This document shows, piece by piece, positions 1-9,427 of a stretch of DNA of 64,000 nucleotides. Within the stretch, counting starts at the first letter, position 1, and each line of letters starts with the position of its first letter. This stretch comes from Caulobacter flavus (GTDB lineage: Bacteria; Pseudomonadota; Alphaproteobacteria; Caulobacterales; Caulobacteraceae): positions 1,648,001-1,712,000 of the forward strand of contig NZ_CP026100.1 of assembly GCF_003722335.1 (NCBI RefSeq), written 5' to 3'. Under the pieces are notes generated by a model that saw only the letters and a list, made by a program, of their open reading frames with translations, did not search any database and was not told the DNA's origin. A program made the translations under genes and the position numbers.

Positions 1-343
1 TCGGGCTGTTCTTGGGCGAGACCCAGGCCACGGTGTCCTTGCCCTTGGTGTCGGACGTCACGCTGTAGAGGCACAGGCGCATGGGCGAGGCCGGGAACGG
101 CTTCATGACCGCCAGGCTGATGTTGTAGATGTCGTTGACCCGGGTCTGGTTGATCTGGCCGTTCTGGGCGGCCATGTCGCCGATCAGCGAGGTGGCGTGG
201 AACAGGCGCCGCTGGGCCATCATCGCCTGGGTCAGCTCGGCCATGCCGAAGTAGAACACCAGCAGCAGCGGCGCCAGCAGGGCGAACTCGACGGCGACGG
301 CGCCGCGGACGTCGCGGGCGAAGCGGGAACGGCGCGGGATCAT
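1..343 (-). CDS. TadE-like pseudopilin (partial, runs off window)
   Basis: The reading frame starts with ATG at 343 and is open to the window edge, so about 114 N-terminal residues are visible. A short basic stretch is followed by the TadE/TadF signature AVAVEFALLAPLLL and one hydrophobic helix (about residues 15-40), as expected for a minor pseudopilin of Tad pili processed by the prepilin peptidase. The start codon overlaps the stop of the upstream TadE-like gene (ATGA, 4 bp), so the two are translationally coupled. The role as a minor pilin is inferred from family and context; the C-terminal part lies outside the window. Confidence 0.8.
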   Translation of the reverse strand, partial: MIPRRSRFARDVRGAVAVEFALLAPLLLVFYFGMAELTQAMMAQRRLFHATSLIGDMAAQNGQINQTRVNDIYNISLAVMKPFPASPMRLCLYSVTSDTKGKDTVAWVSPKNSP

Positions 344-951
344 GCGGGGCAGCTCACGCTGGCGGCCGAGCTGCTGTTGTAGGGCTCGTTGGCGAAGGCG
401 GTGGTGAAGCCGAGGGTCGCCTTGCCGTTGGCCGTCTGCATGATCGGCTTCAGCAGCGGGGTGATCAGCGGCCAGTCGTAGTAGGCGCGCACCAGCACCA
501 GCGAGCTGGGCCCGCCCGGATCCCAGCAGGGCGTGTCGGGCGTGGTCAGGCTGCTGGTCGAGGTGAAGGTCGAGACCGTGCGCACGTCGACGCGCAGGCG
601 TCCGGTGCAGCCGCTCTGCAGCCAGCTCATGCGCCCGCAGATCTTGGTCCGGAACGCGGCGGCGGAGTTGTCGCTGGAGGTCTGGACCTGGCCGGTGCGG
701 ATCTCGCGGCCGGAGTCGATGACCGCGTTCTCCAGCACCATCGACGCGAAGAAGATCAGCGCCAGCTCGATCAGGCCGAAGAACAGCAGCAGGAACGGCG
801 CCAGCACCAGGGCGAACTCGACGGCGGTCGCGCCGTCTTCCGCGCGCGCGAAGCGGCCCAGCCGACGGCGGGCGGCCAGCTTCAGGCGGTCTTTGAGCGA
901 AACGGGAAGCTTCCCCATGCGGCGGTCCGAGTTTGCGACGTGGCGAACCAT
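340..951 (-). CDS. TadE-like pseudopilin
   Basis: A protein of 203 aa with a basic N-terminus, the pseudopilin motif GATAVEFALVLAPFLLL near residues 40-55 and one long hydrophobic helix. The remainder is polar with several cysteines that could form disulfides. This is the TadE-like architecture, and Tad/Flp pili need such minor pilins. It forms a two-gene unit with the overlapping downstream gene and points away from pilA. The ATG at 951 has an AGGGAG ribosome site; an alternative ATG at 918 would give a 192-aa product. The exact cpa letter name cannot be decided from sequence alone. Confidence 0.85.
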   Translation of the reverse strand: MVRHVANSDRRMGKLPVSLKDRLKLAARRRLGRFARAEDGATAVEFALVLAPFLLLFFGLIELALIFFASMVLENAVIDSGREIRTGQVQTSSDNSAAAFRTKICGRMSWLQSGCTGRLRVDVRTVSTFTSTSSLTTPDTPCWDPGGPSSLVLVRAYYDWPLITPLLKPIMQTANGKATLGFTTAFANEPYNSSSAASVSCPA

Positions 952-1021
952 AGCGCCCGCTCCCTAACCGCGCCCTAATCGATCGCCGCGCGCGCTCACG
1001 CGCGTACGCGGGATTTCCGGA

Positions 1022-1444
1022 TCAGGGTTGGCCGGGCGCCGGGGCCGGTTCGGCGGCGGTCAGGGCGATGCAGCGGCTGTCGCAGGCGTAGGCCGAGGCG
1101 CTGGCGCCGCGCTGGACGGTCACGGCGTCGGCGGAGACGTCGGTCACCAGCACCTGGCCGCCGGCCAGCGAGCGGCCCTGGGCGTCGAAGGCGAACAGCG
1201 TGGTCACGCCCACGCGCTTGCCCAGGATCACCAGGGTGCGGTCGTTGACGACGCTGACGTCGGCGATCTGCGGATCGCCGACGACGATCTCGCGGGCCGA
1301 GCCGCCCAGCGGAATGGTGGTCGCCTGGCCCGCGGCCACGGTCATGGTGCGCGAAGCAGGGGCGGTCGGGGCGGCCGCCTGGGCCGCCACGGCGGCGCCG
1401 CAGAGGCTGAAGAAGGCGGCGATGGCGAGCGAGAGGCGGCGCAT
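1022..1444 (-). CDS. small periplasmic CpaC/secretin N-domain protein
   Basis: A protein of 140 aa with a clear signal peptide (residues 1-20, ending AVAA). The following roughly 75 residues resemble the pilus-formation N-terminal domain found at the start of CpaC/RcpA secretins, with the pattern IPLGGSAREIVVGDPQIADVSV and then VILGKRVGVTTLFAFD. The secretin pore domain is absent. The full CpaC encoded at 3919-5661 has the same kind of domain (IIELPVDVRDMLVTNPQVAD), so this is a free-standing copy of that domain. It probably binds the pilus secretion complex in the periplasm, but that is an inference. The C-terminal tail holds two cysteines and ends in a Pro/Ala-rich stretch. Confidence 0.75.
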   Translation of the reverse strand: MRRLSLAIAAFFSLCGAAVAAQAAAPTAPASRTMTVAAGQATTIPLGGSAREIVVGDPQIADVSVVNDRTLVILGKRVGVTTLFAFDAQGRSLAGGQVLVTDVSADAVTVQRGASASAYACDSRCIALTAAEPAPAPGQP

Positions 1445-1586
1445 GGCGGTCCTGTCGGAGCGAAATCTGTGACCTCACCCTGACGAAGAATGGTCAATAA
1501 AAACCTAAGATCGTCCAGCGTGCGACAAGCTGTACGTTTCAGAATCCCTTGAGCAACAACGGATTTTCGCCTGTTGATCGCCCCTT

Positions 1587-1603
1587 GGTTAAGCGTTCGT
1601 AAT
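1587..1603 (-). promoter_or_regulatory. CtrA-like box upstream of pilA
   Basis: Read on the minus strand this is ATTA-N7-TTAACC, close to the CtrA consensus TTAA-N7-TTAAC with an intact right half. It lies about 155 bp before the pilA start, in the 313-bp gap between the divergent genes (1445-1757), which is locally AT-rich. In Caulobacter pilA is activated by CtrA, so the site makes sense, but no binding data exist here. Confidence 0.4.
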
Positions 1604-1757
1604 GGTAAACTCAAATAAACCAAAAGAAAAATCGACAGAAAGTTCCGATGTTTACTGGCGATTAATCGAGGTGGGCGAATTTGATCGTGTTTTCGGGGGT
1701 GAACAAGTCGCCATGGCTTGCCGGCCCAGCCAAGTTTTCTCAGCAGGAGATCAAGTC

Positions 1758-1934
1758 ATGTCGAAGTTTGTCACGCGCTTCCTGAAGGACGAGTCGGGCG
1801 CCACGGCCATCGAATACGGCCTCATCATCGCCCTCATCTCGGTGATCATCGTCGCCGCTTTCGGCGTCCTGAAGGGCGGCCTGGAAAGCGCCTTCGACAG
1901 CACCGCCGAAACCCTGAAGAACCCGAACCCGTAA
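1758..1934 (+). CDS. pilA: Flp/Tad major pilin PilA
   Basis: A pilin of 58 aa. The leader MSKFVTRFLKDESG ends in Gly at the prepilin peptidase site, followed by ATAIEYGL with the conserved Glu at +5 and Tyr at +6 of the mature protein, then one hydrophobic helix. This is the Flp pilin signature and is very close to Caulobacter PilA. The frame is open further upstream, but the ATG at 1758 is preceded by AGGAGA at the right distance and gives the family leader. It forms the pilus fibre after cleavage by CpaA and assembly by the CpaF/TadB/TadC machine. A second pilin gene follows after 27 bp, and both end before a strong terminator. Confidence 0.95.
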   Translation: MSKFVTRFLKDESGATAIEYGLIIALISVIIVAAFGVLKGGLESAFDSTAETLKNPNP

Positions 1935-1961
1935 GCCGCGGGCCGGAAGGGGAGACGTCCA

Positions 1962-2138
1962 ATGGTTCGGCTGTTCGGTCGCTTCCTGAAGGACGATCGC
2001 GGCGCCACCGCTGTGGAGTACGGCCTCATCGCCGCTCTGATCAGCGTCATGGTCGTCGCCGTCATCCCCCTGCTCGGACCGCCTTTGGAGGCGCTTTTCA
2101 AAGGGACGGGCGACCGTCTCCAAAGCGCCGGCCACTAA
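1962..2138 (+). CDS. second Flp-family pilin, tandem to pilA
   Basis: A very short gene (58 aa) starting at ATG 1962 after GGAAGGGGAG. The leader MVRLFGRFLKDDRG is followed by ATAVEYGLIAALIS, so the cleavage Gly, Glu(+5) and Tyr(+6) are all kept, and a hydrophobic helix follows. It shares the FLKD-x-x-GATA-x-EYGLI core with PilA but has a different, proline-containing C-terminal half (IPLLGPPLEAL) and ends in QSAGH. It is probably a tandem duplicate that has diverged into a minor pilin or pilin variant. It is easily missed in automated annotation because of its size. Confidence 0.88.
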   Translation: MVRLFGRFLKDDRGATAVEYGLIAALISVMVVAVIPLLGPPLEALFKGTGDRLQSAGH

Positions 2139-2168
2139 AGGGCGACAAGCCGAGAGGCTGCTAAGTCA

Positions 2169-2204
2169 AGGGCCGCGACATTCCGATGTCGCGGCCCTTT
2201 TCTT
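2169..2204 (+). terminator. intrinsic terminator after the pilin pair
   Basis: A perfect 12-bp stem (AGGGCCGCGACA / TGTCGCGGCCCT) with a 6-nt loop is followed by TTTTCTTT. It lies 30 bp after the second pilin and separates the abundant pilin transcript from cpaA. Confidence 0.9.
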
Positions 2205-2309
2205 TGTCCGTCGAACAGGCGTCTTTCGCGTCTCCGGACGGTCTAGTCCGGAAACCATTGCTTCATCGGCGGCGACTAGACTGGCGAACGTTCAGGATCG
2301 AGAACCGCC

Positions 2310-2822
2310 ATGCAAAGCCTGCAAATCCTTCCGCTGATCGTCTTCGCCGGCCTGGCCGTCGTCGCCGGCCTGAAGGACGCCACCAGCTACACCATCCCCA
2401 ACTGGATCTCGCTGGCGCTGATCGCGGCCTTTCCGGTCGCCGCCGTCGTGGGCGGGATCGGCTGGACCGCGGCGGGCCTGTCGCTGGCCGTGGGCCTTGG
2501 CCTGCTGCTGGTCGGCATGACCATGTTCGCGCTGCGCTGGGTGGGCGGCGGCGACGCCAAGCTGCTGGCGGCCTGCGCGCTGTGGATGGGTCTGCCCGGC
2601 CTCGCGCCGTTCCTGCTGACCACGGCCCTGGCCGGCGGCGCCCTGACCATCGGCCTGATGAGCCTGCGCTCGGGGTGGCTGGCCCCCGTGATCGCCGGCG
2701 GCCCGGCCTGGGTGCGCCGCCTGGGCGACAAGAAGGGCGACGTCCCCTACGGCGTGGCCATCGCCGCCGGGGCCCTGGCGGCCCTGCCCAGCAGCGTCAT
2801 CGGCCAGGCCTTGCTCAACTGA
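2310..2822 (+). CDS. cpaA: prepilin peptidase CpaA
   Basis: A polytopic membrane protein of 170 aa of the A24 aspartic peptidase family. The two catalytic aspartates are visible: D23 in the sequence LKDATSYTIPN and D82 in the GGGDAKL motif. Several hydrophobic helices surround them. The length fits the short TadV/CpaA type without an N-methylation domain. It cleaves the leaders of PilA and the pseudopilins at the cytoplasmic membrane. It lies between the pilin terminator and the cpaB operon and so probably has its own weak promoter. Confidence 0.92.
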   Translation: MQSLQILPLIVFAGLAVVAGLKDATSYTIPNWISLALIAAFPVAAVVGGIGWTAAGLSLAVGLGLLLVGMTMFALRWVGGGDAKLLAACALWMGLPGLAPFLLTTALAGGALTIGLMSLRSGWLAPVIAGGPAWVRRLGDKKGDVPYGVAIAAGALAALPSSVIGQALLN

Positions 2823-2896
2823 CCGCGACCGGCTCCCGGCTTTCGGGAGTCCGCGTCAGGCTGTCGCGGCCGGAACCCGCATTCCACGGGGCTTCC

Positions 2897-2915
2897 TTTA
2901 GCGGCTGTTAACCAT
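2897..2915 (+). promoter_or_regulatory. CtrA-like box upstream of cpaB
   Basis: TTTA-GCGGCTG-TTAACCAT matches the CtrA consensus TTAA-N7-TTAAC with one mismatch and includes the full TTAACCAT octamer. It sits in the 206-bp gap between cpaA and cpaB, about 115 bp before the cpaB start, where a promoter for the large cpa operon is expected. Confidence 0.6.
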
Positions 2916-3028
2916 GGGCGCCGCAGTTTGCGATGCGGCCAGAACGGCTGTTCGATCCCAGCGTCCGGCGGAGTGAAGCTCTCCAGGCGCGCCGAACCCG
3001 TCCTGCCGACGCCAGAGCTCCGCCGCGC

Positions 3029-3922
3029 ATGAACCCTGTCAGAATCATCATCGTCCTGGTCGCCGCCGTCTCGGCGATCGGCCTGGCCGTGCTGATGCAG
3101 AAAGCCATGGGCGGCAAATCCGCCAGATCAGAGGCCGTCGCCTCGGCGCCGACCGCGCCGTCGCTCGACGCCAAGCCGATGACGCTGGTGCTGGTCGCCA
3201 AGCGCGACCTGGCCATCGGCACGCGCCTGACCAAGGACGACGTCGACTGGAAGGCCTGGCCGGCCGACGCCGTCAGCCCTGTCTACATCACCAACGGCGC
3301 GGCCCCTGTCGAACCCGCCACCGGCGCGGCCAAGGTCGTCAAGACCGCCACCGACGCGGCCGGCGTGCTGGGCGGCGCCCCGCCCGAGGCCGCCGTCGAG
3401 GGCGCGATCGTCCGCGACCCGCTGCTGGCCGGCGAGCCGATCGTGCCGCGCAAGATCGTCCGCGGCGGCGAGGGCGGCTACCTGTCCGTCGTGCTTTCGC
3501 CCGGCGCCCGCGCCATGGCCGTTCCCGTCACCTCCGAGACCGCCGCCGGCGGCTTCATCCTGCCGGGCGACCGCGTCGACGTGCTGATGAGCCGCGACGC
3601 GTCCAACGCCGACACCAGCGGCGGCAAGCAGGTGATCGCCGAGACCGTGCTGCAGAACATCCGCGTCCTCGCCCTCGACCAGGCCACCGCCGCCGAGAAG
3701 GACGCCAAGACCATCGTCGCCGCCACCGCCACCCTCGAGGTGCGTCCGGGCGAGGCCGAGGCGCTGACCCGCGCCAAGGCGTCTGGTCCCGTCACCCTGG
3801 CGCTGCGCGCCTACACCGACCTGGGCGGCCCCTCCGGCGTCGCCGCCGCTCCGACCCAGGATTCCACGGTCATCCGCATCAATCGCGGCGGACAGACCTC
3901 CAGCATTTCGGTGCGCCAATGA
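3029..3922 (+). CDS. cpaB: Flp pilus assembly protein CpaB (RcpC)
   Basis: The ATG at 3029 gives 297 aa beginning MNPVRIIIVLVAAVSAIGLAV, an N-terminal membrane anchor. An upstream ATG at 2933 is in frame but adds 32 arginine-rich residues and lacks this anchor at the end. The SAF-like domain follows (VLVAKRDLAIGTRLTKDDV, about residues 55-80), then the RcpC domain with VPVTSETAAGGFILPGDRVDVLM. CpaB is a periplasmic partner of the CpaC secretin. It ends in ATGA overlap with cpaC, so the two are coupled, and it heads a seven-gene operon. Confidence 0.9.
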   Translation: MNPVRIIIVLVAAVSAIGLAVLMQKAMGGKSARSEAVASAPTAPSLDAKPMTLVLVAKRDLAIGTRLTKDDVDWKAWPADAVSPVYITNGAAPVEPATGAAKVVKTATDAAGVLGGAPPEAAVEGAIVRDPLLAGEPIVPRKIVRGGEGGYLSVVLSPGARAMAVPVTSETAAGGFILPGDRVDVLMSRDASNADTSGGKQVIAETVLQNIRVLALDQATAAEKDAKTIVAATATLEVRPGEAEALTRAKASGPVTLALRAYTDLGGPSGVAAAPTQDSTVIRINRGGQTSSISVRQ

Positions 3923-5661
3923 CCCGCCGGTTCGCCTCTCTCCCGCTCACGGCCTCGCTGGCCGTCCTGACCGCCCTGGCGCCGGCCGCGACGGCCTTCG
4001 CCGACGGCTATGCCGGCGACCGCGTCTACCGCCCGGCCCGCGCCACGCCGCGCGCGCCGGCTCCGGTCGTGACCTACGCAGCCCCGCCGGTCGCCGACCA
4101 GGTGCTGCGGGTCGACCTGACCGCCGGTCCCGACGCCCGGACGCTGAACCTGCCGCGCGGCAAGTCGGCGATCATCGAACTGCCGGTCGACGTGCGCGAC
4201 ATGCTGGTGACCAACCCGCAGGTGGCCGACGCCGTGCTACGCAATCCGCGCCGGATCTACGTGCTGGGCGTGGGCAAGGGCTCGACCGACGCGGTGTTCT
4301 TCGACGCCGCCGGCCGCCGCCTGCTGTCCCTGGCCATCCGCGTCGACGAAGACTCCGGCCTGCTGCAGGACACCCTGCGCAAGGTGCTGCCCGACTCCCG
4401 CATCGAGGTGCAGCCGGTCCGCGACAGCGTGATCCTGACGGGCACGGTGGCCAACGCCGGCGACGCCAGCAAGGCCGCCCTGGTGGCCCAGCAGTTCGTG
4501 GGCAAGCCCGAACTGGTGGTCAACATGCTCAGCATCGCCGGCAAGGACCAGGTGATGCTCAAGGTTCGGATCGTCGAGGTCCAGCGCAACATCATCAAGC
4601 AGCTGGGCGTCTCGACCAGCAACCTGCTCAACGACGGCTTCAAGACCTACAGCCTGGGCCGCACGAACACCTTCGCGGTCAATGGCGGCATGGTCGGCGG
4701 CCTGGACGCCTGCTACGGCCGCAACAACATCCGCACGACGAACTATTCCAACAACGCCTCGGTCACCAACCAGGGCAGCGTGACCAGCGGCAACACCACC
4801 TCTACCGGCAGCTCGGTCTCCACGACCGTGGAATCCACCGATCCGCTGACCGGCGCCACGACCACCACGACCACCACGGCCGCCGGCCCGACGTCGACGA
4901 GCGGCACGAGCAACTCGCTGACGGGCATGATCTCCAGCGCCGCGAGCACCGCCTACAGCATGGCGACCGGCAACAACCTCAACGCCTGTCTTCAGGCCTT
5001 CGAGCGGGTGGGCCTGGTGCGCACCCTGGCCGAACCCAACCTGACCGTCGTGTCGGGCGAGGCGGGCAAGTTCCTGGCCGGCGGCGAGTTCCCGGTGCCG
5101 ACCGGCAGCGACGACACCGGCCGGGTTACCATCGAGTTCAAGCCCTACGGCGTGGGCCTGGGTTATACGCCCGTGGTGATGTCGGGCGGCCGCATCTCGC
5201 TGAAGCTGTCGACCGAGGTGTCGGAGCTGTCGAGCCTGGGCGCCTTCACCGTCGGTTCGGGAACCTCCTCGACCCTGGTGATCCCGGGCCTGTCGGTGCG
5301 CCGCGCCGAGACGACCGTCGAGCTGCCCTCGGGCGGCGCCCTGATGATCGCCGGCCTGCTGCACCAGCAGACCAAGGAGAACATCGACTCTCTGCCGGGC
5401 ATGACGTCGCTGCCGATCCTGGGCTCGCTGTTCCGGTCGCGCGACTACCTGAACGGCGAGACCGAGCTGGTGGTGATCATCACCCCCTACATCGTCGACC
5501 CCACCCGGCCGCAGGACCAGCAGACGCCGGCCGACGGCCTGCGGATCGCCGGCGACATGAGCACGGTGCTGCTGGGCCGCCTGAACAAGGTGGTCAAGGC
5601 CCCGCCGGGCGCCAACTCCGAGCGGACCTACCAGGGTCCGGTCGGCTACGTGATCGAATGA
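3919..5661 (+). CDS. cpaC: outer-membrane secretin CpaC (RcpA)
   Basis: A protein of 580 aa with a signal peptide (residues 1-29). The pilus-formation N-domain is at about residues 65-140, a BON-like part follows, and the secretin core carries the family C-terminal pattern VPGLSVRRAETTVELPSGG, then GLLHQQT and LPILGSLFRS. It forms the outer-membrane channel for the pilus. A Thr/Ser/Asn-rich low-complexity insert (about residues 274-337, including a run of seven threonines) splits the secretin region. The gene overlaps cpaB and cpaD by 4 bp each. Confidence 0.93.
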   Translation: MTRRFASLPLTASLAVLTALAPAATAFADGYAGDRVYRPARATPRAPAPVVTYAAPPVADQVLRVDLTAGPDARTLNLPRGKSAIIELPVDVRDMLVTNPQVADAVLRNPRRIYVLGVGKGSTDAVFFDAAGRRLLSLAIRVDEDSGLLQDTLRKVLPDSRIEVQPVRDSVILTGTVANAGDASKAALVAQQFVGKPELVVNMLSIAGKDQVMLKVRIVEVQRNIIKQLGVSTSNLLNDGFKTYSLGRTNTFAVNGGMVGGLDACYGRNNIRTTNYSNNASVTNQGSVTSGNTTSTGSSVSTTVESTDPLTGATTTTTTTAAGPTSTSGTSNSLTGMISSAASTAYSMATGNNLNACLQAFERVGLVRTLAEPNLTVVSGEAGKFLAGGEFPVPTGSDDTGRVTIEFKPYGVGLGYTPVVMSGGRISLKLSTEVSELSSLGAFTVGSGTSSTLVIPGLSVRRAETTVELPSGGALMIAGLLHQQTKENIDSLPGMTSLPILGSLFRSRDYLNGETELVVIITPYIVDPTRPQDQQTPADGLRIAGDMSTVLLGRLNKVVKAPPGANSERTYQGPVGYVIE

Positions 5662-6359
5662 GGACGCGGACCATGACGCGAGCCAACACCCTTCGCGCGA
5701 TCCTCGCCGGCGCCGGGCTGCTGACCCTGGCGGCCTGCGCCACGACGGGCGAGCAGGGCCCCGCCCCGCTCACCTCGACCACGCAATGGACCGACAAGGT
5801 CAAGGTCACCGCCGCGCCCGACGAGGTGCTGCTGGCCGTCCACGCCGAGGGCCTGTCGCCCCGGCAGGTCCAGGCGCTCGACGGCCTCCTGGCCCGGTTC
5901 AACGAGGCCGAGGCCAGGGAGCTGGTGGTGCTGGCGCCGGTCGGCGGGCCCGAGGCTCCGGCCGCGGGCCGCATGGCGGCCGCCGCGCGCGCCTACCTGA
6001 TCGACGCGGGCGCGCCGCGCTTCGCCGTACGCATCGACTCCTATCCGGCCGACGGCGACAAGGCGCCGCCGCTGCGCGTCGGCTATCTGCGCCACACGGC
6101 CGAGATCCCGCGCTGCGGGACCTGGGGCAACCTGACGGCGACCCGCGACAACGACGCCTACGGCAACTTCGGCTGCGCGGTCACCGCCAACATGGCCGCC
6201 CAGGTGGCCAATCCCGCCGACCTGCAGGGCCCGCGTCGCGAGGATCCCGCCGACGCCATGCGCCGCGGCGTGGTGATGGAAAAGTATCGCGCCGGCCAGA
6301 TGACCGCCTCGCAGAAAGACACCCAATCCGACGGCGCCGTTTCTCGGGTGGTGAAATGA
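5658..6359 (+). CDS. cpaD: pilus assembly lipoprotein CpaD
   Basis: A protein of 233 aa with an N-terminal hydrophobic stretch ending in lipobox LAAC, so it is an outer-membrane lipoprotein. An OmpA-like stretch follows, with WTDKVKVTAAPDEVLLAVH and the CGTWGNLTATRDN region typical of the Caulobacter CpaD family. It is thought to help place or stabilise the CpaC secretin. Start: the ATG at 5658 overlaps the cpaC stop; a second ATG at 5673 would also give a complete signal peptide. Its stop overlaps the cpaE start (ATGA). Confidence 0.9.
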   Translation: MRTRTMTRANTLRAILAGAGLLTLAACATTGEQGPAPLTSTTQWTDKVKVTAAPDEVLLAVHAEGLSPRQVQALDGLLARFNEAEARELVVLAPVGGPEAPAAGRMAAAARAYLIDAGAPRFAVRIDSYPADGDKAPPLRVGYLRHTAEIPRCGTWGNLTATRDNDAYGNFGCAVTANMAAQVANPADLQGPRREDPADAMRRGVVMEKYRAGQMTASQKDTQSDGAVSRVVK

Positions 6360-7915
6360 CGACCTTCCGGACCACCGATCCCGATCCCTTCGACCTGGGC
6401 TTCGAGGCCGACGACGAGTTCGCGCCGGCCGCCGGCGACGCCTGGCGGACCGCGCCGGCGCCCGCGTCGGCGGCCGTCGATCCGTTCGCCGACTTCCCGC
6501 CGGCCCGTCCCCGTTCCGAGCCTCGTCCGGAGGCCCGGGCCGAGCCCGCGCCCGGTCTGGCCAGCCTGGCGTCCAACCCGTTCGCCGATCTGGCCCCGCC
6601 GGTCATGGAGGCGCTCCGCCCCACGCCGGCCGTCGCGCCCGAGCCCGCGCCGCCGGCCGTCGACTGGACCGTCTCAGCCCATGACGACGCCCTGCCGGGT
6701 GTCGACGCCGGGGTCGGCGAGGCCAGCGTGCCGCGCATCACCATCCACGCCTTCGGCGTCCGCGCCGAGACCCTGGCGGTCATCGAGGCCGCGGCGGCCG
6801 ACCGCCGCATGGCCCGCGCCTCGGTCGTCGCCCGTTCGGGCGGCCTGGAGGCGGCCGTCGATTTCTACCAGAACCAGCCGACCCCCTCGCTGGTGCTGGT
6901 CGAGACCATGGACTCGGCCCAGCGCATGCTGGCGCTGCTGGACGGCCTGGCTCAGGTCTGCGACCCGGGCACCAAGGTCGTGGTCATCGGCCAGACCAAC
7001 GACATCGCCCTCTATCGCGAGCTGATGCGTCGCGGGGTCAGCGAGTACCTGACCCAGCCGCGCAGCCCGCTGCAGGTGATCCGCGCGGTCACCGCCCTCT
7101 ATTCGGATCCGTCGGCGCCCTTCGTCGGCCGCCAGGTGGCCTTCGTCGGCGCCAAGGGCGGGGTGGGCTCGTCGACCCTGGCCCACAATTTCGCCTGGTC
7201 GATGGCCGAGCGGATGGAAGCGGCCACGGTCATCGTCGACCTCGACCTGCCGTTCGGCACGGCCGGCCTCGACTTCAACCAGGACCCGCTGCAGGGCGTG
7301 CTCGACGCGCTGAGCCAGCCCGAGCGCCTGGACCCGGTGCTGATGGACCGCATGATGGTCCGCTGCGGCGACCGCCTGTCGCTGCTGGCCGCCCCGGCCA
7401 CGCTGGAGCAGGACTACGACATCGGCGCCGATGCCTACGAGGAGGTGACGCAGAAGATGCGCGGCGCCGCCCCGTTCGTGGTGCTGGACATGCCGCATGG
7501 CTGGGCGCCGTGGACCCGCAGGGTGCTGGTCGGCAGCGACGATCTCGTCATCGTCGCCACGCCGGATCTGGCGTCCCTGCGCAACGCCAAGAACATCGTC
7601 GACCTGGTGCGCCAGGCCCGTCCGAACGACATCCCCCCGCGCCTGGTGCTGAACCAGGTGGGCGTGCCGGGCCGTCCCGAGATCCCGGTCAAGGATTTCG
7701 GCGAGGCCCTGGGCGTGACGCCGTCGCTGGTGCTGCCGTTCGATCCCAAGCTGTTCGGCCAGGCGGCCAACAACGGCCAGATGGTCGCCGAGGTGGCGCC
7801 CAAGTCGAAGGCGGCCGAGGGCGTCGACCACCTGGCGCGGCTGATCAGCCGTCGCGAGGCGCCGGCGGCGACCAAGTCGGCCTCGATCCTGTCGGGCCTG
7901 TTCAAGAAGAAGTAG
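6356..7915 (+). CDS. cpaE: pilus assembly/localisation ATPase CpaE
   Basis: A protein of 519 aa. The first 125 residues are Pro/Ala-rich and probably disordered. A receiver-like domain follows (about 125-250, with VVVIGQTNDIALYRELMRRG), then a MinD/ParA-type ATPase with deviant Walker A KGGVGSST (267-274) and the MinD-like DLDLPFGTAGLDF. CpaE/TadZ proteins localise the Tad machine at the cell pole. ATG 6356 was chosen because it overlaps the cpaD stop; the frame stays open further upstream only as a shadow of cpaD. Confidence 0.93.
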   Translation: MTTFRTTDPDPFDLGFEADDEFAPAAGDAWRTAPAPASAAVDPFADFPPARPRSEPRPEARAEPAPGLASLASNPFADLAPPVMEALRPTPAVAPEPAPPAVDWTVSAHDDALPGVDAGVGEASVPRITIHAFGVRAETLAVIEAAAADRRMARASVVARSGGLEAAVDFYQNQPTPSLVLVETMDSAQRMLALLDGLAQVCDPGTKVVVIGQTNDIALYRELMRRGVSEYLTQPRSPLQVIRAVTALYSDPSAPFVGRQVAFVGAKGGVGSSTLAHNFAWSMAERMEAATVIVDLDLPFGTAGLDFNQDPLQGVLDALSQPERLDPVLMDRMMVRCGDRLSLLAAPATLEQDYDIGADAYEEVTQKMRGAAPFVVLDMPHGWAPWTRRVLVGSDDLVIVATPDLASLRNAKNIVDLVRQARPNDIPPRLVLNQVGVPGRPEIPVKDFGEALGVTPSLVLPFDPKLFGQAANNGQMVAEVAPKSKAAEGVDHLARLISRREAPAATKSASILSGLFKKK

Positions 7916-7921
7916 GGGCGA

Positions 7922-9418
<1,497 letters not shown>

Positions 9419-9427
9419 GGCGGCGCC

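Noticed and set aside
1602-1757. N-terminal extension of PilA from ATG 1602
   Set aside because: The added 52 residues are not seen in Flp pilins; ATG 1758 has a good AGGAGA site and gives the normal leader.
1690-1757. Sigma-54 type promoter just before pilA
   Set aside because: I found no GG-N10-GC pair with a convincing match to the -24/-12 consensus.
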